A DNA stretch of 64,000 bases from Clostridiaceae bacterium (GTDB taxonomy: Bacteria > Bacillota > Clostridia > Lachnospirales > Lachnospiraceae). The notes beneath the pieces are model-generated. The model had not been told where the DNA came from and ran no database searches. It saw only the letters and a program-made list of their open reading frames with translations. The first letter of the stretch is position 1; each line of letters starts with the position of its first letter. Where the stretch lies: positions 1-64,000 of the forward strand of contig CAJTGE010000026.1 of assembly GCA_910575795.1 (NCBI GenBank), given 5' to 3'. This document shows positions 35,878 to 42,723 of this stretch, one piece after another. Both the position numbers and the translations under genes were made by a program.

Positions 35878-36196
35878 GAGTGTTCACCTTTATTTGTCTG
35901 TTGAGCGGGACGGAGCCGCTTTGGTTGGGTTGTTTTTCTGATGTTTGTCAGGATGGGATTATTATAGCCCGGTTTTCTGAAGGTTGCAAGGTTGAAATTG
36001 GCGGGGGATAGTAACAGCCAAGGAGAGATATGGAACCTCCTCCTGGCTACGTTTTTTGCAGGCGTTGAATTGGGTGAGTAATGCTGTAATTGGTGCAATA
36101 TTCTAAATTGTACATTATTTTATTTATTAATGTTAAAAATATCTTGATTCAATCAAAAACACATTAATAAACTATTCGTGGTATAATTTTTCAGTA
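35878..36196. other. AT-rich intergenic region
   Basis: No gene is supported here. Composition turns strongly AT-rich after about 36080, marking the start of the accessory segment that runs to 42391. Confidence 0.6.
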
Positions 36197-36251
36197 TTGA
36201 TTTTACTATGAAAAATGCTATAATTTAAACATTGACAAATACGCTTTGTCA
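36197..36251 (+). promoter_or_regulatory. promoter with downstream palindrome
   Basis: TTGATT (36197-36202), 16 bp, TATAAT (36219-36224). Just after the predicted start point is an inverted repeat, TGACAAA (36233-36239) and TTTGTCA (36245-36251), with a 5-bp spacer. Its position suits an operator that blocks the secreted-protein gene at 36324; the regulator is unknown. Confidence 0.6.
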
Positions 36252-36323
36252 TACTTTTTTTCGACTATCGTTTGCCCCAAAATTTATAATCCATTTAAAA
36301 ATACACTTACGGAGGGAATGTTT

Positions 36324-37046
36324 ATGAAAAATCTGTTTATAGCTGCCGCTTTATACTTTTTTATGTTTTATCCAACAATAAGATGCTATGCAAAACCAAC
36401 CGCTGTAATGAGCCCTCAAAAGCTATATCAAACATCATATATACCGGAAAATAAGGAAGAAAAATCGGTTGAAATCAATAATCAGTATAATGAATTGATT
36501 GCGGCGGCAAGAGATTGCATCATAAAAAATGACGGAGAAGCACCAGCAAATTATGACTTTAGCAGCGTCATTTACAGGAGTAAATATGATCATTATGAAA
36601 CTTTGGGATATTGGGTGGCAGATATAGATGGAAATGGCATAAACGAACTGATTTTTGGGGGATACGGGGCAAATCCTGATAGTTCGGGCAATAGCATTAT
36701 CTATGATGTTTACACGATATCGGACGGGGAACTGATTCATGTATTAGATGGATGGGAAAGGAACAGATTCTATCTCTGTGAAAATGGGATGATAGCAAAT
36801 GAGGGATCCGGCGGAGCTTCTAACTCATCCTATTCTTACTTTGTCTTTGACGGCTCAAAGCTTCAGTTGGCGGAGTCGGTCATCTATGACGGGGCGAAGG
36901 ATCCGGAAAATCCATGGTTTCATTCAACGGTATCTCAATATGACGCTGAAAATGCAGCGCCGATAAGCGAGGAAGCCGCGACCAAACTTATGGAAAAATA
37001 TGTTTATACAAATCCGCCGTTTACTCCATTTGCAGCAGATAAATAG
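36324..37046 (+). CDS. exported protein of unknown function
   Basis: A 240-residue protein with a signal peptide (MKNLFIAAALYFFMFYPTIR, cleavage probably after CYA). The mature part has a VADIDGNGINELIFGGYG stretch like an FG-GAP or EF-hand-type calcium loop, followed by beta-rich sequence (IIYDVYTISDGELIHVLDGW). The second ATG at 36324 is preferred because GGAGG is 8 nt upstream, whereas the first ATG at 36318 abuts it. Composition is more AT-rich than the neighbouring housekeeping genes, which suggests transfer. I do not recognise the family with confidence. Confidence 0.7.
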   Translation: MKNLFIAAALYFFMFYPTIRCYAKPTAVMSPQKLYQTSYIPENKEEKSVEINNQYNELIAAARDCIIKNDGEAPANYDFSSVIYRSKYDHYETLGYWVADIDGNGINELIFGGYGANPDSSGNSIIYDVYTISDGELIHVLDGWERNRFYLCENGMIANEGSGGASNSSYSYFVFDGSKLQLAESVIYDGAKDPENPWFHSTVSQYDAENAAPISEEAATKLMEKYVYTNPPFTPFAADK

Positions 37047-37084
37047 ATACTGATGCAGCGCTGCAGAGCAGCGGGGTATTTGAC

Positions 37085-37143
37085 CCTCGCGGCAGTCGCC
37101 AAATGTGCATGCAAGCATGCCCACTTGGCTCGTTGCCCGCGGG
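37085..37143. repeat. imperfect hairpin between convergent genes
   Basis: CGCGGCA...CCAAATGTGCATG and CATGCCCACTTGG...TGCCCGCG form a long imperfect stem around CAAG. It separates the convergent secreted-protein gene and the amidase 3-prime fragment, so it could end both transcripts, though no T-run follows. Confidence 0.5.
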
Positions 37144-37236
37144 AATAAAAGGATGCTGTTAAAAGTCGAAATCAATTGCTTTTTCCAGTGTTGACATGGA
37201 CACTCCCCGTTCCATAGCACAACTCCAAAACTTCTT

Positions 37237-37792
37237 TTACCTGCTGTTTAAATACTCCATAATCCCCATATGTATCGTCCACGCCAGGCGATCCTGATAC
37301 TCCGGCGAATTGAGCATTTTGGCTTCCTCCCAGTTGCTTAAGAATCCGCACTCCACAATCACAATGGGGCATTTTACATGTAAAAGAAGGTAATAATTAT
37401 CATTTGCCTTGACCTGCCTTCGGTTTCCCTTTCCAAGGACGTAATCGAAGCGCTCCTGTATAAGCTCCGCCAGCCGTTTTCCTTTTTCCGATCCCTTATA
37501 GTAGAAGACTTGGCCTCCGGATACGGATTCCTCATGGTAGCTGTTCTGATGGATACTGACCACAATCTCCGGCTTTGCGGCCTCGATTATCTGGCACCGC
37601 TTTTTCATATCTGCCGCCTTTTTGCTGTGATCTTTTTCCGTGTAGAGCCCTCTATCGTCCTCCCTGGTGAGTATCACCTCCACATCGGATTGTTCGAGAT
37701 ACTCTTTTAGCTTCAGCGTGATTGCCAGGTTGATATCCTTTTCCAGGCTCTTATCCACCCCCACTTTTCCCGGGTCATTGCCTCCATGTCCG
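37237..37792 (-). pseudogene. 3' part of CwlD-type N-acetylmuramoyl-L-alanine amidase, split by a mobile element
   Basis: The C-terminal 180 or so residues of an amidase_3 protein begin at the core GHGG. They continue NDPGKVGVDKSLEKDIN, the zinc-ligand histidine in VVSIHQNSYHEESVSGGQVF, and the catalytic Glu region VIVECGFLSNWEEA, ending MEYLNSR. The 5-prime part lies 4.6 kb away at 42380-42555. Joining the halves at the shared 12-bp core keeps the frame (VVVLDSGHGGNDPGKVG) and gives a 239-residue protein, close to the usual CwlD length. CwlD makes muramic-lactam of the spore cortex by family knowledge. Unless the element excises, this part has no proper start. Confidence 0.92.
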
Positions 37793-37813
37793 GGAGGCGG
37801 GAACAGACCAAAA
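37781..37813. other. left attachment site
   Basis: Core CCTCCATGTCCG at 37781-37792, then the inner arm ACAGACCAAAA at 37803-37813. The left flank is the amidase 3-prime fragment. Confidence 0.88.
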
Positions 37814-37891
37814 GAGATAAGGATTCTTCTGGACAAGGATAGAGCGCCCATACCAGGGAACTACCCCGTAAAATTTTTATCAAACTGGCAA

Positions 37892-38401
37892 TTATAAACA
37901 GAGCCTTAGTTCATCCATAAATAATCTGGTTGCATCAATCGCATCTTCAAAATCCTTATGCCTTTTTTGATAACAGTCCATATTAATATCACAGAGGATA
38001 TGGCCTAAAGGCTCATGGGTAAAACTGCAGCATGAGATCACATCATCGCCAAGCAATGCCGTGAATTCCAGTACATTAGGCAGAAAATAAAAATAAAAAT
38101 TTTCAAAGAAAGTTCCGGCAACCCTCACGCTTTTGATGCAAGCCTTATACCCATCAGTACCATGTCCAAAAGCAGAATTTAGCTTCACTGAATCTGCACC
38201 GCTAAATTTTATTTCTGCTCCTCTGCACAGTTCAATGGTCTGCGTATTCAGCAATGCACCTAAAGACAGCACGGTAGCCGCTGCGCCTGTATCAAATTTG
38301 AATACAATGTGCTGACGAAACAGCTTATATTCCTTGTTTGCCGTCAATGCCACATTTACAGAAAATGAACGTCTGCTTTCACTGTACAATGCTCTAATCA
38401 A
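37892..38401 (-). CDS. retropepsin-like aspartic protease homolog
   Basis: A 169-residue protein with the hallmark of a single-domain retroviral-type aspartic protease: a strand followed by DTGA (HIVFKFDTGAAATVLSLGAL, residues about 31-50), and late in the chain a hydrophobic-Gly element FTALLGDDVISCCSF (about 111-125). The active Asp and the length fit the bacterial gag-asp_protease class. The ORF overlaps the end of the 95-residue ORF by 8 nt, so it is probably co-translated. It lies in the mobile element as cargo. Whether it is active, and on what, is unknown. Confidence 0.65.
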   Translation of the reverse strand: MIRALYSESRRSFSVNVALTANKEYKLFRQHIVFKFDTGAAATVLSLGALLNTQTIELCRGAEIKFSGADSVKLNSAFGHGTDGYKACIKSVRVAGTFFENFYFYFLPNVLEFTALLGDDVISCCSFTHEPLGHILCDINMDCYQKRHKDFEDAIDATRLFMDELRLCL

Positions 38402-38681
38402 TATAGGCTACCTCCTGCTGGCATCCAGAGCCATACAGCACTCTCAATCCCTCATTTTTAAGTTCTGACAGAAATACATCGGAATATAAGCGGTTATTAT
38501 ACTCTCTGCTTCTGGCATAGCAGCGGACATAGATCCACTCATCACACCCATCGTCAATCAGCTCTTCTCTATCTAAAACCAGGCTGTCGCACAACTCATG
38601 TTCTAATACCCAGGACACTAATGTTGTTTTAAAAGGTTTATCAAAATAAATAATTCCATTCTTTTCATGCGTTTTTGGCAT
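38394..38681 (-). CDS. 95-residue hypothetical protein of the element
   Basis: It begins MPKTHEKNGIIYFDKPFKTT, is acidic in the middle (VLDREELIDDGCDEW) and ends with GSGCQQEVAYID. No family is recognised. Its start lies just after the PIN-domain remnant and uses GAGGAG about 12 nt upstream, a long spacing. It overlaps the retropepsin-like gene by 8 nt and is probably expressed from the promoter at 38904-38932. Confidence 0.6.
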   Translation of the reverse strand: MPKTHEKNGIIYFDKPFKTTLVSWVLEHELCDSLVLDREELIDDGCDEWIYVRCYARSREYNNRLYSDVFLSELKNEGLRVLYGSGCQQEVAYID

Positions 38682-38683
38682 AG

Positions 38684-38746
38684 CTGTATCACGCTCCTCT
38701 CCAACAGATCATCTTAAATGACATTTGCATCAACGAATACTTTCAT
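38684..38746 (-). pseudogene. remnant of a PIN-domain toxin gene
   Basis: Starting at the ATG at 38746 the frame reads MKVFVDANVI, a stop codon TAA (38714-38716), then DDLLERSV. MKVFVDANVILDLL is the classic N-terminus of VapC-like PIN nucleases, so a Leu codon (TTA) appears to have become TAA. The rest of the PIN domain is gone; unrelated coding sequence follows. The start overlaps the end of the 49-residue ORF upstream, as in a toxin-antitoxin operon. Confidence 0.7.
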
Positions 38747-38879
38747 ACTTTTCCATCAACTCCTGCTCCAACTCTGCTTTAAAATCGATTTCCAGCAGCC
38801 CCTCTTTTCTATACTTTTGCAAGTCCTGGTATGCACACTGCGACACATACTTCTCATCTTCCTGGCCTATTGGTGTCAC
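38730..38879 (-). CDS. 49-residue probable antitoxin
   Basis: A GTG-initiated ORF preceded by AAGGAGAG, encoding a short acidic helical protein (MTPIGQEDEKYVSQCAYQDL, then LLEIDFKAELEQELMEKY). Its end overlaps the start of the PIN remnant, the usual antitoxin-toxin order. It resembles small antitoxins that wrap PIN toxins only in size, charge and position; the DNA-binding region is very short. With the toxin broken it may be a relic or serve another role. Confidence 0.6.
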   Translation of the reverse strand: MTPIGQEDEKYVSQCAYQDLQKYRKEGLLEIDFKAELEQELMEKYESIR

Positions 38880-38903
38880 TTTAATAACTCTCCTTTTTAA
38901 ATA

Positions 38904-38932
38904 AGTATAACATTTTACCCAACATATTGCAA
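38904..38932 (-). promoter_or_regulatory. promoter of the antitoxin/cargo unit
   Basis: TTGCAA (38927-38932), 17 bp, TATACT (38904-38909) on the minus strand, 25 nt before the GTG start of the 49-residue ORF. It would drive the antitoxin, PIN remnant, 95-residue ORF and retropepsin-like gene. Confidence 0.8.
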
Positions 38933-38957
38933 GTTGTCTAAAATTTCACGGATACTC

Positions 38958-40670
38958 TTAAACAGACTTCACAAACAATCCGTCAAACTCCCCGCTGAAC
39001 TTATAGACAATCTCAATATGTTTATCTTCAAACACATAAATCTTGTCAATAAACTCCACCACTGTAGCACGGTCAAGTTCTGTGATCGCTCCATTCTCCA
39101 AAAGCCTCTCTACCCACGGGTTAGAAAGCACATCGCTGACCTTGGAATCGGCCTTTTGCAACAGCTTGATCTCATTATCCAGGTTATTGATAGCCGCCTC
39201 GTATCTTGCTTTATCGCTCATGTACTCCTCTTTACTGATCATTTCATCGTTCAGGTTATCTCTGGCCTTTTCCAAACGATTTACGTATTTAGAGATTTCT
39301 CTTTGTTTAACTTCAATCTGATGGCCAATCCCAGGAAACTCCTGTTTTGGCGTCTGCTGATGTTTCTTCGCCAATTCCCGCAGGTTTTCCACCTGACAGA
39401 TGATTTTATTCAAATCGTCAATTACAATCCCACGAAGCAGTTTATCTGATACATAATGGCTTGTACACTTGGGCGCATTCTCTCCAAGCTGCTTCTTATG
39501 CTGGCTATAATCACGAAAGGTTGCACAATTATAATATAAATACTTCACCGTTTCGCCGTTTTTTTGCTGCTTGTAGGAATCCTGCCTTTTCCGCATGGCG
39601 TGGCGGCAATCTCCGCACTTTAGTATACCCTTAAAAATCGTCACCTCATCTTTTTTCGTAATATCCCGTTTAACCTCTTTCATCATAGACTGAGCAGTTA
39701 TCCAGTCTTCCTTAGAAATAACCGCTTCATGTGTTCCCTCACAGCGAATCCACTGGTCTTTCTTTACCCGTGTTGGCTTATCATCCATTAGCTTCCGCTT
39801 CACCTGCTTATGTTGAACAAGCGTCCCCGTATAAGTTTCATCCATTAAAATCTTTTTGACCCCATCGCTGCGCCAATGCACTTCCTCATCCGATATTTTT
39901 TTGCTGCACCTGAAATTAGAACCATGAAGTCGTTTATAAGTTGCTGGATTTACAATCCCTTCCCTGGTCAGGTCAGCCGCAATCTCTTTAGGAGAAATCC
40001 CCATGAGATACTTGTCAAAAATCTCTCTAACCACAACAGCAGCCGTAGGATCAACGATAAGATGATGTTTGTTTTCAGGGTCTTTCTGATACCCATAGGG
40101 GGCAAATGCCCCCACAAAAAAACCTTTTTTCTGCATGGAATGCATAGCAATGCTAACATTCTTATGCTGCGTTTCTGAATATTCCCGATTAAGCATCAGC
40201 CGGATTCTGTATTCAAGATTATTTTCTTTGTATAAACTATCATAGTTATCGCCAATGGCGATCAGGCGAACCTCCCTGCCATGCTGTTCAAACTTTTTTT
40301 CCAGATATATCTGCATCTCTGTATCATAACGGCCCAGACGTGATAAATTTTTTACGATAATACAATCAATTACATTTGCCTGAACATCACGCATCATTTC
40401 CTGAAACCCGCTTCGGTCAAAATTCATCCCCGTACAGTCGTCATCACAATAAATTTTATATTCTGCAAGTGTAAATTCCTCGTCCGGCTGATTATTCAAA
40501 TATTCAATATAAGACCTGCAAAAATCTGTCTGATTCTGAATACTCTGACTAAAATCAGTTTTTCTTTTCTTATCTCTGTCCTCATCAGAAAGTCTGACAT
40601 AAATGCCTGCGCTCCATTTGTCAGGATACAGGGAATTATGTATTTTAAATCTCTTAGTTTTCGTTTCCAT
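38958..40670 (-). CDS. large serine recombinase (integrase)
   Basis: A 570-residue site-specific recombinase that would integrate and excise the element. The resolvase catalytic domain is residues about 15-165: AGIYVRLSDEDRD with the nucleophilic Ser, IQNQTDF, and IIVKNLSRLGRYDTEMQIYL with the catalytic Arg. The Recombinase domain follows (ENKHHLIVDPTAAVVVREIF, SDGVKKILMDETYTG). The zinc ribbon is at about 347-425 (LKCGDCRHAMRKR, then YYNC and APKC). A coiled coil occupies 430-500 (IEVKQREISKYVNRLEKARD), and there is a C-terminal beta segment. The architecture is typical of transposon and skin-type integrases. It sits two bases downstream of a small ORF. Confidence 0.95.
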   Translation of the reverse strand: METKTKRFKIHNSLYPDKWSAGIYVRLSDEDRDKKRKTDFSQSIQNQTDFCRSYIEYLNNQPDEEFTLAEYKIYCDDDCTGMNFDRSGFQEMMRDVQANVIDCIIVKNLSRLGRYDTEMQIYLEKKFEQHGREVRLIAIGDNYDSLYKENNLEYRIRLMLNREYSETQHKNVSIAMHSMQKKGFFVGAFAPYGYQKDPENKHHLIVDPTAAVVVREIFDKYLMGISPKEIAADLTREGIVNPATYKRLHGSNFRCSKKISDEEVHWRSDGVKKILMDETYTGTLVQHKQVKRKLMDDKPTRVKKDQWIRCEGTHEAVISKEDWITAQSMMKEVKRDITKKDEVTIFKGILKCGDCRHAMRKRQDSYKQQKNGETVKYLYYNCATFRDYSQHKKQLGENAPKCTSHYVSDKLLRGIVIDDLNKIICQVENLRELAKKHQQTPKQEFPGIGHQIEVKQREISKYVNRLEKARDNLNDEMISKEEYMSDKARYEAAINNLDNEIKLLQKADSKVSDVLSNPWVERLLENGAITELDRATVVEFIDKIYVFEDKHIEIVYKFSGEFDGLFVKSV

Positions 40671-40672
40671 CT

Positions 40673-40807
40673 CTATTTCTCCTTGGTAACACTATGAATT
40701 TTAATCAATCGCTCCACAGCCTCTGCATAAGAAAACTTTGATTGATAGCTGCGGACAACTGTCCAGGTATTAACCTTTTGCTTTTTACCCTCGGCCTGAT
40801 TTTTCAT
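40673..40807 (-). CDS. small protein preceding the recombinase
   Basis: A basic peptide of 44 residues (KKQKVNTWTVVRSYQSKFSY, then AEAVERLIKIH) ending 2 nt before the recombinase start. Small ORFs of this kind commonly precede large serine recombinases, some acting as accessory or directionality proteins, but no function can be assigned. The start is uncertain: the ATG at 40807 has no clear ribosome site, and a TTG some 30 nt upstream is possible. The terminator at 40908-40948 limits how far upstream it can reach. Confidence 0.5.
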   Translation of the reverse strand: MKNQAEGKKQKVNTWTVVRSYQSKFSYAEAVERLIKIHSVTKEK

Positions 40808-40907
40808 ATCTGATGAATCCGCTGCATTTTCTAACAACGTATTCCCAGAACGGATTGAATATGATACAGATCCTGATAATTGGGTGGTTTGCCGCCTGGC
40901 AGGGCAT

Positions 40908-40948
40908 GGAAAAAGCCGCTGGCGGTTTGTTGCCAGCGGCTCTAAAAA
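40908..40948 (-). terminator. terminator of the cell-wall-binding protein gene
   Basis: AGCCGCTGGC / GCCAGCGGCT (40914-40923 and 40932-40941) with an 8-nt loop, followed on the minus strand by TTTTT. It separates the secreted protein gene from the recombinase unit. Confidence 0.9.
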
Positions 40949-40968
40949 ATTTATGTCAGATTGTTGAC

Positions 40969-41712
40969 TCAATAAGAATAATTTATGTTTTCAATATTTT
41001 TTGCATACCCAATACAAGCCACTTGATCATTTTGATCAAAATAAAATCTTATGCTATATTCGTTCATAGCATAATGTATGCAGCTTAATGGCTCCAGTAA
41101 GCTTGCCATATAACGTTCTCCATCGTCATATTGAGGATCAGTTACAGCAATCACTTGTGTATAGTAACGATACATACCATCATTTTCTGCTGTAACTTTT
41201 GAAAATATCTGGCTAGGATTTCCATAAGCGTTGATTACATCTGTCCTGCTATTTTGAAAGGAAATCCCCCTGCTGGTCGTTATCGGCCAATCCTTACTAT
41301 AGGGGACAATTGCCCATGAACCAGTAGCCTCCACTTCGCAATATTCCAAAAAGCTATTATTATACCAACTCATATCACTGTCGCCGGATATAATAAAATC
41401 CGAAGCAGCCAATGTTGAGACACTTTGCTGACTTGCCGTAGCATTTTGCTCCCAAACTCCATCCGCATTGACAACATAACCATCTGGGGTAGTAGTATTT
41501 GTAAGCATATACCCGTCAGCGCCCATATAATACCATAAACCGCTGGCCGGTGACTGATACCACTGGTTTGTCAGATAGGAACCATCTTCATTTTCAACCC
41601 GCCAGCCTTTTGCATCCTGCCTCCAGTCAGCCGCACTCGCCGTTACCACCACTGCCATCGTCATGGCTGCCGCCGCCGCAAAAGCGACAATTGTCTTTAA
41701 CTGTCTTTTCAT
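40969..41712 (-). CDS. secreted protein with cell-wall-binding repeats
   Basis: A 247-residue exported protein. The signal peptide is MKRQLKTIVAFAAAAAMTMA with cleavage probably after SASAA-type residues near 28. Residues about 29-90 are two choline/cell-wall-binding-type repeats (GWRVENEDGSYLTNQWYQSP, GLWYYMGADGYMLTN, DGYVVNADGVW). The rest (about 100-247) is a beta-rich domain of unknown type with a DVINAYGNPSQIF motif as found in small lipoprotein folds. It is cargo of the element, separately terminated, and could change the surface of the host cell. Confidence 0.8.
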   Translation of the reverse strand: MKRQLKTIVAFAAAAAMTMAVVVTASAADWRQDAKGWRVENEDGSYLTNQWYQSPASGLWYYMGADGYMLTNTTTPDGYVVNADGVWEQNATASQQSVSTLAASDFIISGDSDMSWYNNSFLEYCEVEATGSWAIVPYSKDWPITTSRGISFQNSRTDVINAYGNPSQIFSKVTAENDGMYRYYTQVIAVTDPQYDDGERYMASLLEPLSCIHYAMNEYSIRFYFDQNDQVACIGYAKNIENINYSY

Positions 41713-41799
41713 CTTTCCCTCTTTCCGCAGGCAACTCCTGCTTTCTTGTAATTTTGCCGTTTTGGATCAACATGGTTACAAACGCCAAAATCGAAGAAA

Positions 41800-41840
41800 T
41801 AAAAAAGACTACGAACACGGCAAATAAATCGTAGTCTTTT
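41800..41840 (-). terminator. terminator hairpin upstream of the cell-wall-binding gene
   Basis: AAAGACTACGA and TCGTAGTCTTT form an 11-bp stem, with TTTTTT on the minus side. It lies about 90 nt upstream of the gene at 40969-41712 and on the same strand, so it ends incoming transcription or works as an attenuator. Confidence 0.75.
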
Positions 41841-41842
41841 CA

Positions 41843-42297
41843 AACTCCGACTTCTCACTTAACGCACCCCAGTGGCGGATCGCTCCGCCACCAAAGCACC
41901 TGAGTGAGAAATCAAGAATGAGGCGCCAGTATGCGTCCACACTAACACCTCGCAAATATATCTTAAGGTTAGCTTCATCAACTTACAACACAAAAAGATT
42001 GCACTTTTACCTCCAGTGCCTTATAATTACATTTGTGTATCGCTGATTTGTCAGTATTGTGTGGTAGCCCAGATACCATCCTTGCCACGGGGAGCGCCAA
42101 CTCTCCGTGGTGGTACACCTTGTCATCCTTGAATTTCTCAAGGTCTATTTTAGCATACATGTCCCCGCTTTACAAGTACTAAAAATCAGTGAACATTCTG
42201 TATTTGTGCATTTTTCAGCCTTATATCTAATGGCGATCAGCCAAGTTTACATTCATTTTTGCATAATAATAGACCTGCCTTTCTAAAGACAAGTCTA
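41843..42297. other. right part of the element without a firm gene
   Basis: One short minus-strand frame (41978-42160, starting MYAKIDLEKFKDDKVYHHGE) is open, but its ribosome site is weak and no family is seen. The sequence also holds a CCACGGAGAG / CTCCCCGTGG hairpin around 42091-42115. I see no other gene. This may be a decayed or regulatory region upstream of the cargo gene. Confidence 0.5.
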
Positions 42298-42360
42298 TCA
42301 TAAAAAACCTTGCAAAACTCCCCCTGATATCGACAAATCCTTTCCCAGGCCAGAATCATT

Positions 42361-42391
42361 TTTTGGTCTGTGAAAAGTCCCTCCATGTCCG
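42361..42391. other. right attachment site
   Basis: Inner arm TTTTGGTCTGT at 42361-42371 and core CCTCCATGTCCG at 42380-42391. The right flank is the amidase 5-prime fragment. Confidence 0.88.
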
Positions 42392-42555
42392 CTGTCCAGA
42401 ACCACCACCGGCCGCTCTTTTCCGATATGTACGCTGCTTCCCGACGCCGCCAGCCCGGCGTACCGGGCTGTCATAAACAGCATCCCTGTCAGCGCCAGTC
42501 CGGCCGCCGCCTCTACTGTCACTCGTTTCATAATCCGCTGCGCTATCCGCTTCAT
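42380..42555 (-). pseudogene. 5' part of the split CwlD-type amidase
   Basis: It starts MKRIAQRIMKRVTVEAAAGL, with a membrane or signal segment at residues about 14-36, and reaches the first zinc-site strand RPVVVLDSGHGG, where the element begins. Reading on into the element adds about 27 foreign residues and a stop at 42298. ATG at 42555 is chosen because GAGG lies 7 nt upstream. The rest of the gene is at 37237-37792 in the same orientation. Confidence 0.92.
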
Positions 42556-42723
42556 AGACAAACCTCATATGGGATTTCCTTCCGTTATAAAATATATATT
42601 CCCATTTGAGGCCGGAATGCCAAAACCTGCGCCCGCTGTTTATCCCGGGATTATGCAATGCGGCACCAGCGTGTGTCTGAAAATGCTCCGGGGCGCGTGA
42701 TGTGCCGGCTGCCCGGACAGCCG

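Larger units (their letters stand above)
37781..42391. mobile_element. 4.6-kb serine-recombinase integrative element inside cwlD
   Basis: Both ends carry CCTCCATGTCCG (37781-37792 and 42380-42391), a 12-bp direct repeat within the GHGG codons of the amidase. Just inside the ends are ACAGACCAAAA (37803-37813) and TTTTGGTCTGT (42361-42371). In the excised circle these face each other across the core as a symmetric attP. The element encodes a large serine recombinase, a small upstream ORF, a secreted cell-wall-binding protein, a retropepsin-like protein, a 95-residue protein and an antitoxin/PIN remnant. It has no conjugation genes. The host gene is in frame on excision, as in sporulation-gene intervening elements. 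Confidence 0.92.

Noticed and set aside
37172-37372. 66-codon minus-strand frame overlapping the amidase fragment
   Set aside because: Out of frame with the amidase homology; it is a shadow.
41978-42160. 60-codon frame in the right part of the element
   Set aside because: Weak ribosome site and no recognisable family; mentioned only as a possibility in the region entry.
37781-42391. Insertion sequence or conjugative transposon
   Set aside because: There is no DDE transposase, relaxase or type IV secretion gene; the ends and the recombinase fit a serine-integrase element.
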